This document shows, in pieces, positions 9,178 to 18,402 of a stretch of 64,000 bases of DNA. Numbering within the stretch: the first letter of the stretch is position 1; each line of letters begins with the position of its first letter. Both the position numbers and the translations under genes were made by a program. Source of the DNA: Eubacteriaceae bacterium (lineage in GTDB: Bacteria > Bacillota > Clostridia > Lachnospirales > Lachnospiraceae); contig CAJTCR010000016.1 of the NCBI GenBank assembly GCA_910574915.1, positions 35,210-99,209 of the forward strand, read 5' to 3'. The notes below the pieces were generated by a model. That model did not search any database and was not told the DNA's origin. It saw nothing but the letters and a program-made list of their open reading frames with translations.

Positions 9178-10482
9178 CTACAATATATCAATATGCTCCC
9201 CAGCCAATGCCTTGTTCATGCTGCGCACCGCGCAGAACTTGCCACACATTGAGCATGTGTCCTCATGCTCTGGCTTTCGCTCCGCGCGGATCTTTTTCGC
9301 TGTATCAGGGTCGATCGCGCACGCCCACTGCGCCTCCCAGTCCAGCGCTTTTCTTGCGTCTGCCATCTTGTCGTCTTCCTGCCTGGCTCCGCGGATTCCC
9401 TTTGCGATATCTGCCGCATGTGCCGCAATTTTCGATGCGATAATGCCTTGTCTGACATCTTCCACATTTGGCAGTGCAAGATGCTCCGCAGGCGTTACAT
9501 AGCATAAAAATGCCGCGCCGCTTGCTGCCGCAACCGCACCGCCGATTGCGGAGGTAATATGGTCATACCCTGGCGCAATATCGGTCACCAACGGCCCCAG
9601 TACATAAAACGGAGCGCCGTGGCAGAGCGTCTGCTGGATCTTCATATTTGCTGGGATCTGGTCTAACGGCATATGCCCAGGCCCTTCCACCATCACCTGT
9701 ACATCCTGCTCCCAGGCGCGTTTTGTAAGCTCGCCCAGGCGTACCAGTTCTTCGATCTGGCATACGTCGGAAGCATCCGCAAGGCATCCCGGACGGCAGG
9801 CGTCGCCCAGAGAGATCGTTACATCGTATTCCCTGCAGATCGCAAGTATTTCGTCAAAATATTCATAAAACGGGTTCTCCTCTCCAGTCATGCACATCCA
9901 TGCAAATACGAGCGAACCGCCGCGGGATACAATGTTCATCTTGCGCTTATGCTTTTTGATCTGGCTGATTGTTTTGCGTGTAATCCCACAGTGAAGCGTT
10001 ACAAAATCCACCCCGTCTTTTGCATGAAGGCGGACGACATCAATAAAATCCTGCGCTGTCAGCGTATCCAGGTCACGCTTGTAATGTATGACCGAATCAT
10101 AGACCGGCACCGTCCCGATCATCGCCGGGCATTCGGCTGTCAGCTTCCTGCGAAACGGCACGGTATCTCCATGAGAGGACAGATCCATAATCGCATGGGC
10201 GCCCATATGTACCGCCTCCATCACCTTTTTCATCTCAGCCTCATAATCCTTGCAGTCTCTTGATACGCCAAGGTTGACGTTAATCTTTGTCCGCAGCATG
10301 GAGCCAACTCCCTGCGGTTTTAAGCATGTGTGGTTTTTATTGGCGCAAATTACAGCCTTTCCTTCTGCCACAAGCTCCATCAGCTCCGACGGAGCCATTC
10401 GCTCCTGCGCTGCCACGGTTTTCAACTGTTCTGTCAGGATGCCTTTGCGGGCAGCCTCCATCTGTGTCGCATATTCTCTCAT
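9178..10482 (-). CDS. thiC: Phosphomethylpyrimidine synthase ThiC
   Basis: Radical SAM enzyme converting aminoimidazole ribotide to HMP-phosphate, the pyrimidine branch of thiamine synthesis. The 434-residue length matches the short anaerobe form. Recognisable segments include [29 protein letters not shown] and [14 protein letters not shown]. The C-terminal cluster motif reads CSMCGKFC (C410, C413, C417), with three residues between the last two cysteines rather than the four of E. coli-type ThiC. Its ATG overlaps the HAD phosphatase stop by four bases, so the two are translationally coupled in the TPP-regulated operon. Confidence 0.96.
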   Translation of the reverse strand: MREYATQMEAARKGILTEQLKTVAAQERMAPSELMELVAEGKAVICANKNHTCLKPQGVGSMLRTKINVNLGVSRDCKDYEAEMKKVMEAVHMGAHAIMDLSSHGDTVPFRRKLTAECPAMIGTVPVYDSVIHYKRDLDTLTAQDFIDVVRLHAKDGVDFVTLHCGITRKTISQIKKHKRKMNIVSRGGSLVFAWMCMTGEENPFYEYFDEILAICREYDVTISLGDACRPGCLADASDVCQIEELVRLGELTKRAWEQDVQVMVEGPGHMPLDQIPANMKIQQTLCHGAPFYVLGPLVTDIAPGYDHITSAIGGAVAAASGAAFLCYVTPAEHLALPNVEDVRQGIIASKIAAHAADIAKGIRGARQEDDKMADARKALDWEAQWACAIDPDTAKKIRAERKPEHEDTCSMCGKFCAVRSMNKALAGEHIDIL

Positions 10483-11177
10483 CTTGTTTCCCCTTCCTCT
10501 TTCTTCTGTGTCATTTGTGTAAAATCCGATACAAAATAATCTGACAGCCGCCTGATCTTTTCTTCCTCCTGCCTGCTGGCTGCATCAGCCACGCCGATCA
10601 CCCGGTAGCCTGCCTGTTTTGCCGTGCGTATCGCATACAAGCCGTCCTCCACTACCCAAGTGCTGTCTGTACTGCTGCCCATTTCTTTTGCCGCCGCGTG
10701 AAAAATAGCAGGATCGTCCTTGCCGCTGCCAAATACGCCGCACGTAAAAATATGCCTAAAACAGCGTTCGATACCAAGCCTTTGGAATGCCGCAAGGACA
10801 AGCGGCAGATCATTCGATGTCACGACTGTCATCGGAACGCCCGCCTTTTGCAGTTCCTTTAAAAATTCGGCTGCTCCTGGTTTATATCCGACCTCTTTTT
10901 CATATGCCCTGGCAACGACTTGTATAATCCCTTCCTTGATTTCTTCCGGCGTCTGTGACATCTCAAAGGTCTGCCTGATATACTCCGCACCTTTTTGCAT
11001 CGTCATGGAAAACAATTCCCTGCCCAATGACTCCGGCGCCTTTATGCCAAGCGTCGCAAGATACTGCTCCCCGCTGTGCGCCCAGACCGGCATGGAATCA
11101 AGCAGTGTCCCATCCACGTCAAAAATCATGCCCGTTACTGTTTCTTTTTTCAAAAACTGTTCTATAAAGCTTTCCAT
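10479..11177 (-). CDS. HAD-superfamily phosphatase in the thi operon
   Basis: 232-residue hydrolase of the beta-phosphoglucomutase/phosphatase HAD group. Motif I is [10 protein letters not shown], motif II VVTSND, motif III the lysine in GSGKDDP and motif IV VVEDG. A helical cap lies between motifs I and II, fitting small sugar- or metabolite-phosphates. It sits between thiE and thiC under the TPP riboswitch, so a thiamine-pathway phosphate (thiamine monophosphate or HMP-phosphate) is a reasonable but unproven substrate. GGGAGG before the ATG at 11177 sets the start; a longer in-frame reading would run back into thiE. Confidence 0.85.
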   Translation of the reverse strand: MESFIEQFLKKETVTGMIFDVDGTLLDSMPVWAHSGEQYLATLGIKAPESLGRELFSMTMQKGAEYIRQTFEMSQTPEEIKEGIIQVVARAYEKEVGYKPGAAEFLKELQKAGVPMTVVTSNDLPLVLAAFQRLGIERCFRHIFTCGVFGSGKDDPAIFHAAAKEMGSSTDSTWVVEDGLYAIRTAKQAGYRVIGVADAASRQEEEKIRRLSDYFVSDFTQMTQKKEEGETR

Positions 11178-11242
11178 AAAAACCTCCCGTCCTGCTTTAT
11201 GCCTGCTCTTTGTAAAGCTGCCTGTCAATCCCCGCAGTTGGA

Positions 11243-11893
11243 TCACAGTACTTTCTTTACTTTTTCTCTTAACCGCACTGCTGCCTGCGTAATGTCCGGC
11301 TGTGCAAAAATCGCACTGACAACGGCAACACCGCAAATCCCGCTGCCGGACAAACGAGCCACATTGTCTGCCGTAATGCCGCCAATCGCAGCTACCGGGA
11401 TCGGCACCGCTTTACAGACCTTTGTCAGACACTCCAAGCTTAACGCCTGCGCATCCGGTTTGGTTCCCGTCGCAAAAACCGCCCCTGTTCCCAAATAATC
11501 GGCTCCCTGTTTCCAGGCAAGCACAGCCTGCTCCACTGTCCTTGCCGATACGCCGATGATTTTATCCTCTCCTAGCAGCCTGCGCGCCCAAGGCACATCC
11601 GTGTCGTTCTGCCCAAGGTGCACCCCGTCAGCATCCACTTTTTTTGCAACCGCTACATTGTCATTGACAATAAACGGCACCTGATAGTGCGCACAAAGCG
11701 CCCGGAGCTTTTCTGCCTCTTTAAAAAGCTGCCTGCCGCTCATTTCTTTTTCGCGAAGCTGTACCATCGTCACGCCGCCCAAAAGCGCCTGTTCCACCTG
11801 CTCGCAGAGCGCAGCGCCATGCAGAAAACTTCGGTCTGTGACGGCATAAAGCAGCAGGTCTTCCCCGCAAAACTTCCTGTTACCAAAACGCAT
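11243..11893 (-). CDS. thiE: Thiamine-phosphate synthase ThiE
   Basis: Joins HMP-PP and thiazole phosphate to give thiamine monophosphate. The 216-residue TIM-barrel protein shows VQLREKE, FIVNDN, DGVHLGQND, GTGAVFATGTK and AIGGIT, the substrate and pyrophosphate-binding segments of the family. GGAGGTGAGAA immediately precedes the ATG and lies directly after the riboswitch terminator. First gene of the operon thiE-HAD-thiC. No thiD, thiG, thiH or thiL is in the window, so the pathway must be completed elsewhere or by salvage. Confidence 0.96.
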   Translation of the reverse strand: MRFGNRKFCGEDLLLYAVTDRSFLHGAALCEQVEQALLGGVTMVQLREKEMSGRQLFKEAEKLRALCAHYQVPFIVNDNVAVAKKVDADGVHLGQNDTDVPWARRLLGEDKIIGVSARTVEQAVLAWKQGADYLGTGAVFATGTKPDAQALSLECLTKVCKAVPIPVAAIGGITADNVARLSGSGICGVAVVSAIFAQPDITQAAVRLREKVKKVL

Positions 11894-11903
11894 TTCTCAC
11901 CTC

Positions 11904-11953
11904 CACAAAAAAAGCAGGACACTGCCCGGAGCTTTCGGCAACGTCCTGCTTTT
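11904..11953 (-). terminator. Riboswitch-controlled terminator before thiE
   Basis: On the minus strand AAAGCAGGAC and GTCCTGCTTT form a 10-bp stem followed by a run of T. It lies between the TPP aptamer and the thiE ribosome site, so ligand-bound aptamer would favour termination. Confidence 0.88.
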
Positions 11954-11980
11954 GACAATACAAAAGTATAAACGATTCTG

Positions 11981-12068
11981 TAATCTCCCTACGTTGGCAT
12001 GATCCAAATCAGGTTCCGGGTCTAAGCACTGTCAGCTTACTCTCAGCCCATTTGTATGGACTCCCCAC
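11981..12068 (-). promoter_or_regulatory. TPP riboswitch (THI box)
   Basis: The minus strand carries the conserved thi-box segments in order: GGGGAGTCC, GGGCTGAGAG, GACCCGGAACCTGAT, TTGGATCATGCC and the closing CGTAGGGA. These match the TPP aptamer core, including the CTGAGA and ACCTGAT pyrimidine- and diphosphate-sensing loops. With the downstream terminator it is a transcription-attenuating switch for thiE-HAD-thiC. Confidence 0.97.
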
Positions 12069-12105
12069 TTTTTAAATAATGCAATGTTATATTCTCTCGC
12101 TTGTT

Positions 12106-12134
12106 ATTATAACAAGGGAAGGCAAAATATGCAA
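12106..12134 (-). promoter_or_regulatory. Promoter of the thi operon
   Basis: TTGCAT at 12134-12129 and TATAAT at 12111-12106, spaced by 17 bases on the minus strand, about 38 bases upstream of the TPP aptamer. Confidence 0.75.
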
Positions 12135-12150
12135 CTTTTTTTTCGTCGTG

Positions 12151-13200
12151 TTATAGCCACTCTACCTTCTCTTTCCATTCGCTGACGATCTCGCCAGCCG
12201 TAAACAGTTCCACCCACACTTCTGTTTCCTCCGCGCTGACTGGCTGGCGAACCAGTATTTTTTGCAGCGGCAGTCCATGCGGCCCCTGCTGCGGCTCACC
12301 CGTCTGCACGCCAAACAGCTCGCTAAAAGTTCCCTCCCTCTCGTCCGGTACCTGGCGTAAATACGTGCTTAAGTAAAACTGCGCTTGCAGATCCAGCGTG
12401 CACTCGCACTCTACCACAAAGTATATCATTCCCTGCGGGCACACCTGCCTGAGTGTTTCGCGCTTAGACGCTACCATATCCTCATACGCTTGTTCCGTCA
12501 TTTTTTCCAGTTTCTTCCTGCGGTAATCAGGATTGGAAAAGCATTCCTGCTGCTGTGCCCAAAAATCCTCGATCTGGATGCTGTTAATATAGCAAACAGC
12601 CTGTTTTTGTGTACCGTCTGCATCTACAACTGGAAATACAAGCTCCTTTTCGGATGCACTTGCCCTGCCGTCCTCGACCTGGATCTTTACCGGCATTTCA
12701 ACAAAATGCTCCTTCATCTGTTCCGCCCAGACGACAGATACATCCGCATGTTCCCAGTCAGGCAGCTTGCCGCTTGAAGCGCGGAAACCGCACCTTAGCA
12801 GCTCGACCTGGTTCCAGTCTAATGCAAACAGCTCGCTGTTCTGCGGCAGCCTCCAGCCTGCTTCCATAAATTTTGCCAAAAGCAGCGGGCTTTCCATATC
12901 GCTTTGCCCCAAAGACTGCGTCACAACCGACTGATTAAAAAACATTCGGTCATTTACCTGCACCATTGCCATACTGGCAAGCACATTTTGCGCATAATCT
13001 TTAATAAGCTGGCGGTTTGGCTGCTTTACCTCGTGCACCTTTAATGCCTTTGTTAATAAATAAAGCACGGTTTCCTCTTTTTCTTTCGTCATTGCAACCA
13101 CATGCACCCGTCTTCCATACATCAACGCATCCCTGCCGATAATCTTAAGCTCGTCATACGCATGTCCTTCTGTTAATTCCGTTAACGTTTTAAAATCCAT
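12151..13200 (-). CDS. Hypothetical protein, 349 residues
   Basis: Not recognised. The protein is soluble, acidic and rich in Glu, Gln and Val, without signal peptide or TM helix. It has no obvious catalytic motif; a central region (residues ~150-230) and a C-terminal beta-rich part (RQPVSAEETEVWVELFT) look like mixed alpha/beta folds. GAAAGGGAG precedes the ATG, and only three bases separate it from the MATE transporter stop, so the two form an operon. A role linked to the exporter is possible but nothing in the sequence shows it. Confidence 0.7.
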   Translation of the reverse strand: MDFKTLTELTEGHAYDELKIIGRDALMYGRRVHVVAMTKEKEETVLYLLTKALKVHEVKQPNRQLIKDYAQNVLASMAMVQVNDRMFFNQSVVTQSLGQSDMESPLLLAKFMEAGWRLPQNSELFALDWNQVELLRCGFRASSGKLPDWEHADVSVVWAEQMKEHFVEMPVKIQVEDGRASASEKELVFPVVDADGTQKQAVCYINSIQIEDFWAQQQECFSNPDYRRKKLEKMTEQAYEDMVASKRETLRQVCPQGMIYFVVECECTLDLQAQFYLSTYLRQVPDEREGTFSELFGVQTGEPQQGPHGLPLQKILVRQPVSAEETEVWVELFTAGEIVSEWKEKVEWL

Positions 13201-13203
13201 CTT

Positions 13204-14586
13204 TTACTCCCTTTCTACGATATTCTGTAACCAGATACCTTTTTTTACCAGGATAAATCCAATGAAGCATTTTATCCAATCTCCAATCTGCACCATAATA
13301 TACACGGCGATCACCGGCAAAGACGTATAGCGGCTTAATGTAAACGCGATCGCTACGCTGACACACCAGATAAACACACTGTCAAACAAAAACGTAATCA
13401 TTGTTTTCCCGCCGGAACGCAGCGTAAAATAAGCCGCATGTAAAAATGCGTTCTGCGGCATAAAAATAGCCGTTGCCATAATAAAATATTTTGCAAGCTC
13501 CCTTGCTTCTTCATTGATCTTATATAAACCTGGAAAGACCGGTGCAAGAATCAGCATAACGGCGGCTACACAAGTACAGCTAAATACGGAAAACGCAATC
13601 ATCTTATTGTCCGTGTCCCTCGCCTCATCCATCTTTCCTGCTCCAAGAAGCTGTCCGACAATAATCGCAACCGAATCTCCCAGTGCAATGAATACAATAT
13701 TAAACACGTTGCTAATCGTGTTGGACACATTCAGTCCGGCAACCACATTCAGCCCGCGCACCGAATAGCACTGGGTCAGCATCGCCATGCCAGCCGCCCA
13801 CAGCGTTTCATTCAACAGCAGCGGGCTTCCTTTTTTCAAAATCTTTCCTACCAGCTCTTTTGGCAGCTTCATCGTGCGGTACAGACCGGTAATAAACGCA
13901 TACGCCTTTGTATCCTTGTGTACCTGATACACTACGATAAGCATCTCCACATAACGGGAAAGCACTGTCGCAACAGCCGCACCGCGCACCCCAAGCTCCG
14001 GCATCCCAAGTTTTCCATAGATCAGCAGATAATTAAAGACAAGGTTTACAAATACCGCTATAATACCCGCTTTCATCGGCAGGATAGTCTTGCCGCACTC
14101 TCTGAGCGTAGACGCATAGACCTGTACCACCGCAAAAGCAGGAAGCCCCGCCAGCATCAGGTACAAATACTGTTTTCCATACATTAAAGTCGCAGCCGCA
14201 TCCTGTGCAGAACCTTCGCCTTTTAAATAAGAACGGATCAAAAATGTACCGCATCCTGTAAAAAGCAGCACCGTAAACCCTGTCACAGCAAGCGCCATCC
14301 AAAACTTAAAACGCATCGTCTGCCGCACGCCCTCATCGTTGCCCTGTCCAAAATACTGCGCCGTAAAAATACCAGCACCTGATACTCCGCCGAACATACA
14401 TAGATTATACACAAAAATAAGCTGATTGACAATTGCCGCTCCTGACATCTGCTGTGTACCCACCTGCCCGATCATAATGTTGTCCAGCAGGCTCACAAAG
14501 TTCGTGATACCGTTTTGCACCATAATCGGCACCGCGATCAAAAGAACCATCTTATAAAAGCTTTTGCTGCCGATAAATTTAGACAT
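13204..14586 (-). CDS. MATE-family multidrug/cation efflux transporter
   Basis: A 460-residue polytopic protein with 12 predicted TM helices in two homologous halves, typical of MATE exporters that use Na+ or H+ gradients. Family segments include VPIMVQNGITNFVSLLDNI in the first helix and the repeat-like VVAGLNVSNTISNVF opening the second half. The start at 14586 follows AAGGAGGGG; an upstream GTG/ATG reading would add an implausible leader. It is followed directly by the unknown 349-residue gene. Substrate unknown. Confidence 0.92.
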   Translation of the reverse strand: MSKFIGSKSFYKMVLLIAVPIMVQNGITNFVSLLDNIMIGQVGTQQMSGAAIVNQLIFVYNLCMFGGVSGAGIFTAQYFGQGNDEGVRQTMRFKFWMALAVTGFTVLLFTGCGTFLIRSYLKGEGSAQDAAATLMYGKQYLYLMLAGLPAFAVVQVYASTLRECGKTILPMKAGIIAVFVNLVFNYLLIYGKLGMPELGVRGAAVATVLSRYVEMLIVVYQVHKDTKAYAFITGLYRTMKLPKELVGKILKKGSPLLLNETLWAAGMAMLTQCYSVRGLNVVAGLNVSNTISNVFNIVFIALGDSVAIIVGQLLGAGKMDEARDTDNKMIAFSVFSCTCVAAVMLILAPVFPGLYKINEEARELAKYFIMATAIFMPQNAFLHAAYFTLRSGGKTMITFLFDSVFIWCVSVAIAFTLSRYTSLPVIAVYIMVQIGDWIKCFIGFILVKKGIWLQNIVERE

Positions 14587-14620
14587 CTCTATCCCCTCCT
14601 TTTTACTCTTCAAAGAAACC

Positions 14621-14649
14621 ACTATATCACACACATGCCCATTTCGCAA
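14621..14649 (-). promoter_or_regulatory. Promoter of the MATE operon
   Basis: TTGCGA at 14649-14644 and TATAGT at 14626-14621 with a 17-base spacer, 35 bases before the MATE start codon. Confidence 0.6.
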
Positions 14650-14751
14650 CCATTATGTGCTGATTTTTGCAAGATCCTAAGACTTGTTGTCAATAAAGAT
14701 GTGCTGTCTGCAAAAAGGATGCCAAATGGCACCCTCTTAATAATGAAATAC

Positions 14752-14781
14752 CCCTCAACTGTATTCGTGTACAGTTGAGGG
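14752..14781 (-). terminator. Perfect 12-bp hairpin after the AlkC/AlkD-like gene
   Basis: CCCTCAACTGTA and its exact complement enclose a six-base TTCGTG loop, 19 bases beyond the stop codon at 14800. The minus-side T tract is poor (GGTATTTC), while the plus side has TTTCCTTTT, so it may stop transcription from either side. A smaller GTGCC/GGCAT-type hairpin lies at about 14719-14733. Confidence 0.55.
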
Positions 14782-14799
14782 TTTCCTTTTCTGACGATA

Positions 14800-15531
14800 T
14801 TATTGCTTTTGATTCCTTTTCCCATGACGGATAATCCAGTCCTGTGCCTTGCTCTGCCCCGATGCTTCCCATTGTGCAATGATAAAATCTGCTTTTTGAG
14901 GAGCTTCTTTATACAAATCATTCAGATTGTTTCCGACGCTTTTTTGCACAAATTTTTCCGGGTCGTCTTTTAAGCTTGTCAAAATCATCGTATACCGTTC
15001 AAATTCATCCAATGCAACCAATAATTTTTTTGACCAGGGGAGCCGGATTCTGACGCCCTCGCTCGCAAGCCGCCTTACATGGACATTTTCATCCATTGTC
15101 CAAGCGATTAATTCGTCCATCACTTCCTTTGGATGCTCCAAAAGAAGCGGACGAATGGCGTACTCGCCGGTAAATCTTTTCGTCAGCTCTTTCAAAAAAG
15201 AAAGCGACAGCTTCCAGTTTTCATTCCCATGCCGCTGTACATAAGTACTGATCGGCCACAGCCACCACCCGAACAAAAACATGCCGCTTGGCTGATCCAG
15301 CTCTGGCCCAAGCAAAGAAAAAAATGCCTCAATATTTTTTTCGTATGCATACGGCAGATGATCCTGCAGCGCATCTGCAATACAGTCTAATCTTTGAAAC
15401 AGTTCTTTGTCATCTAGCCTGCCGGCTAAGGAAGACAAAAAGCTTTTTTCATCAAAATCCCGCATTACGCTGTGTATGTTCTGAGAAAGATCCAATATGT
15501 AGCCGTCATTATAGTGGTCTTTGTGTTTCAT
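14800..15531 (-). CDS. AlkC/AlkD-like DNA alkylation repair HEAT-repeat protein
   Basis: A 243-residue all-helical protein resembling the AlkC/AlkD DNA glycosylases that remove N3- and N7-alkylated purines. The family signature HVRRLASEGVRIRLPW is present, followed by paired HEAT-like helices (DPEKFVQKSVGNNLNDLYKE). Conserved tryptophans before it (GWWLWPISTYV) fit the DNA-facing concave surface. The gene has its own promoter and hairpin. Family assignment is firm; activity is inferred. Confidence 0.85.
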   Translation of the reverse strand: MKHKDHYNDGYILDLSQNIHSVMRDFDEKSFLSSLAGRLDDKELFQRLDCIADALQDHLPYAYEKNIEAFFSLLGPELDQPSGMFLFGWWLWPISTYVQRHGNENWKLSLSFLKELTKRFTGEYAIRPLLLEHPKEVMDELIAWTMDENVHVRRLASEGVRIRLPWSKKLLVALDEFERYTMILTSLKDDPEKFVQKSVGNNLNDLYKEAPQKADFIIAQWEASGQSKAQDWIIRHGKRNQKQ

Positions 15532-15561
15532 GCCTGCTTTCTCCCTTAAATAACTACGACT

Positions 15562-15590
15562 ATTTTAACATACAACGCATCCGTACGCAA
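15562..15590 (-). promoter_or_regulatory. Promoter of the AlkC/AlkD-like gene
   Basis: TTGCGT at 15590-15585 and TAAAAT at 15567-15562 with a 17-base spacer on the minus strand, 30 bases before the start codon. Confidence 0.55.
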
Positions 15591-15624
15591 ATCAAAATTA
15601 TATAAATATTTCACACTTCACGTT

Positions 15625-17544
15625 TCATGATTTCATTTTTCGAATACGTGCATTCCTTACATAGACTCTTACCGACAAAAGGTAGCACACATAAAAAAAT
15701 ACAAAAATAATGCCCGCGCTTGCCAGGCGGATCATGGCAAGGCCTGTATCCATTACCTTCTCCAGCGCATGGACAGAAAAATACGAAGATACCGCCATCA
15801 CCAAAAGCGGCACAGCGTATGACAAAAAGAGCTGTCTTGCTGCCGCACGCTTTAGCGTCTCATAAGAATATCCCAGCTTTTGCAGGACGTCAAAACGCTC
15901 CGCTTCTTCCAGCGCGTCATTGTACAACTTCATAAATAAAATACTGCCGCTTGCGGTAATAAATACCATCACCAAAAATACGCACAGCGAATACAAGATT
16001 TTCACCCATTCCATATCCCTGCCCCCGTCCGGCGCCATCACAATACGCGCGGTATAGTTTTCTTCTGTATTGCTTACCAGCGTGCCAAGCGCGTCCACGG
16101 ACGCCTTGTAATTATAAATATCTTTAATTTTATAATTATAAGCATACAATTCCTGCCCTAACGGGCGCAGCTTTTTATATTCCGCATCATTGATGAGGTA
16201 AAAAGACATCTGTTCCTGCAAATGTCCCAAATACGGATCATGAATTTCATCCATCTTTAAAAAAGTCTGTCCGTTCACCTCTACCGGGACGCCTTTGCGC
16301 TTTGTAATCAGAGAAATAAGATACAAATGCGTCACTTCAACAGTTTCGCCGTTTTTCGGCTGTTTTATATTAAGATTTAATCCTGATTCCTTTGCGAGCC
16401 GCTGGAAGCCTGACCATTCAAGCAGTCCCACAGGCTTTTCATATGCCTGCTGTTCTCCTTTCAGCGGCTCTAGATAAAGAATCGGCATTTTCGTATGGTA
16501 GGCAATCTCATTTTCCTGTTCAATCAGCTTTTTTGCTGTTTCATCCAGGTCAGGGCGGCTGCTTAAAAGCTGGTACGTATAGACCGTACGAAAATGCACG
16601 ATGCCATTGTAGCGTTCTTTTAACGCAAAGCTTGCGGAAAGCGCCGTAACCGAGCAAATCATCAGCACACAGACAATCGCGTACGTCCGATAATTTTTTT
16701 TCATTCGAAACACCATCTGGTTTACCCAGAGGCTGCGCTCCTTGCAGTATAAAAAGCGCTTATTTTTTGCCAGCCCCTGAAAGACCGCAGGAATCATGCC
16801 GCCAAATAAAAAATATACGCCTATAATTACAAGCACTACGGCAAGTACCGCATGTTCCAAAACCCCTTCCCGGTCTTCCGCCACCGCAAGCGCATATCCG
16901 GCGGAAAGAATTACGATTCCAAGCACGCTTTTAAACAGCAAAATCCCGTTTGGCAGCCTGACATACTCATTCTGCCTGCTTGCCGACACCATTTCCAATA
17001 CGCTGCTCCTTACAATATTGAAATATCCCTTTAACACAAAGCACGTATAAACAGCAAAATAAAATGCGCATGTAATTAAAATAGGCTTTAAAGAAAACGA
17101 CCAGCCAATTTCTAATGTAATATCAGACATGGTAAGCAGGATCATCTGAAACAACTGTGACAGCAGGATACCAAATCCAATACCGGCTGCCAGCGTTGCC
17201 GCGCCCGCCATCATCATTTCCATAATATACAGACTTCCAATTCTCTGGTTCGTCAGCCCCATAAAAATAAAAATCCCGATTTCTTTTTTCCGCCTTGTCA
17301 AAAATACATTCGTCGCATACCCGGTAAAAAATACGATAAACACACCGAGTACAAGCGAAAGCATCTGAATCAGCATATCGGAGTAATCTTTGCTGCGTTC
17401 TCCCACAGCCGCAAATAAATCCGAATATACAAGATTTTGAAAATTATAAAAAATCATAATCGAAAACGACAGTGATAAAACAAGCGAAACATAGTTTTTT
17501 AAATTGCACTTTACATTCTGAAACGCAAGCCTGCACAGCCTCAT
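15625..17544 (-). CDS. BceB-type ABC transporter permease
   Basis: A 639-residue permease with the ten-helix BceB layout: one N-terminal helix (LVLSLSFSIMIFYNF), groups of FtsX-like helices with RRKEIGIFIFMGLTNQRIG between them, and a large extracellular domain at roughly residues 310-510. A final FtsX block contains EEAERFDVLQKLGY. Such permeases pair with a matching ATPase to sense and detoxify cell-wall-active peptides. Its ATG overlaps the ATPase stop by four bases. It lies downstream of its response regulator and kinase. Confidence 0.9.
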   Translation of the reverse strand: MRLCRLAFQNVKCNLKNYVSLVLSLSFSIMIFYNFQNLVYSDLFAAVGERSKDYSDMLIQMLSLVLGVFIVFFTGYATNVFLTRRKKEIGIFIFMGLTNQRIGSLYIMEMMMAGAATLAAGIGFGILLSQLFQMILLTMSDITLEIGWSFSLKPILITCAFYFAVYTCFVLKGYFNIVRSSVLEMVSASRQNEYVRLPNGILLFKSVLGIVILSAGYALAVAEDREGVLEHAVLAVVLVIIGVYFLFGGMIPAVFQGLAKNKRFLYCKERSLWVNQMVFRMKKNYRTYAIVCVLMICSVTALSASFALKERYNGIVHFRTVYTYQLLSSRPDLDETAKKLIEQENEIAYHTKMPILYLEPLKGEQQAYEKPVGLLEWSGFQRLAKESGLNLNIKQPKNGETVEVTHLYLISLITKRKGVPVEVNGQTFLKMDEIHDPYLGHLQEQMSFYLINDAEYKKLRPLGQELYAYNYKIKDIYNYKASVDALGTLVSNTEENYTARIVMAPDGGRDMEWVKILYSLCVFLVMVFITASGSILFMKLYNDALEEAERFDVLQKLGYSYETLKRAAARQLFLSYAVPLLVMAVSSYFSVHALEKVMDTGLAMIRLASAGIIFVFFYVCYLLSVRVYVRNARIRKMKS

Positions 17545-18338
17545 GCCTGATCACCTCCCATGTCATTTTCCATATTACTTCCCATAGAAGCCTGCACATC
17601 GATTATCCGGTCATAAAACTCCTTCTGGCTGTTTCCCCTGCTAAGCCGGCATTTCATATGCCCGTCGCTTAAAATATACACATCCTTCGCATAAGACGCG
17701 CTAAACGCATCATGCGTGACCATTACAATCGTTGCGACGCCTTTCTCGTTTACGCTTTTTAAGCACTCCAGCAGCTCCCTGCCGGATTTGGAGTCTAATG
17801 CCCCGGTCGGCTCATCCGCAAAAATAATTTCCGGCTGTGTAATCAGGGCACGGCACGCTGCGCCGCGCTGCTTCTGCCCGCCGGACAACTGGTACGGGTA
17901 TTTGCCAAGATGCTCCGTCAAACCAAATGTCTTTGCCAACTGGATAGTCTTTTCAAAACAAGTACGGCTGTCTGCCCCGTTTAAAGAAAGCGGCAGCGCA
18001 ATATTATCCTGCAATGTCATCGTATCCAGCAAATTGTAATCCTGGAAAATAAATCCTATTTTATCTTTTCTGATCTGTGACAGTTCCCGATTGGATACGC
18101 GCGTAATATCCTTGCCTGCAATCAGCACACTGCCCTGGGTCGGCTTGTCGATCGAAGACAAAATATTTAACAGTGTCGTCTTTCCTGATCCGCTCGGCCC
18201 CATAATCGCGATAAAATCATGTTCTGACACCGTCAGGTCAATTCCTTTTAATACCCTTGTGCGAAATCCTTTGCCGCCGTAATCTTTCGTCAGGTTTTTC
18301 ACGGCTGCTACTGTTTTTTGATTCATCGTTTCATTCAT
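17541..18338 (-). CDS. BceA-type ABC transporter ATPase
   Basis: A 265-residue ATP-binding subunit of the MacB/BceA group. Walker A is GPSGSGKTT (residues 47-55), the signature LSGGQKQR and Walker B IIFADEPTGALDSKSG are intact, and the H-loop reads VTHD. The start at 18338 follows CAAGGAGGAAAG; a longer in-frame start at 18419 would overlap the kinase gene. It couples by a 4-base overlap to the BceB-type permease and is preceded by the cognate two-component genes. Confidence 0.95.
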   Translation of the reverse strand: MNETMNQKTVAAVKNLTKDYGGKGFRTRVLKGIDLTVSEHDFIAIMGPSGSGKTTLLNILSSIDKPTQGSVLIAGKDITRVSNRELSQIRKDKIGFIFQDYNLLDTMTLQDNIALPLSLNGADSRTCFEKTIQLAKTFGLTEHLGKYPYQLSGGQKQRGAACRALITQPEIIFADEPTGALDSKSGRELLECLKSVNEKGVATIVMVTHDAFSASYAKDVYILSDGHMKCRLSRGNSQKEFYDRIIDVQASMGSNMENDMGGDQA

Positions 18339-18402
18339 GGTTTTCTTTCCTCCTTGCAATCCTATTATAGAATAACGGAGTAAAAAAATCCTTACATCTG
18401 CA

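Noticed and set aside
11243..12068. Possible ThiT/ThiW leader peptide in the TPP switch
   Set aside because: No short ORF with a ribosome site between aptamer and terminator.
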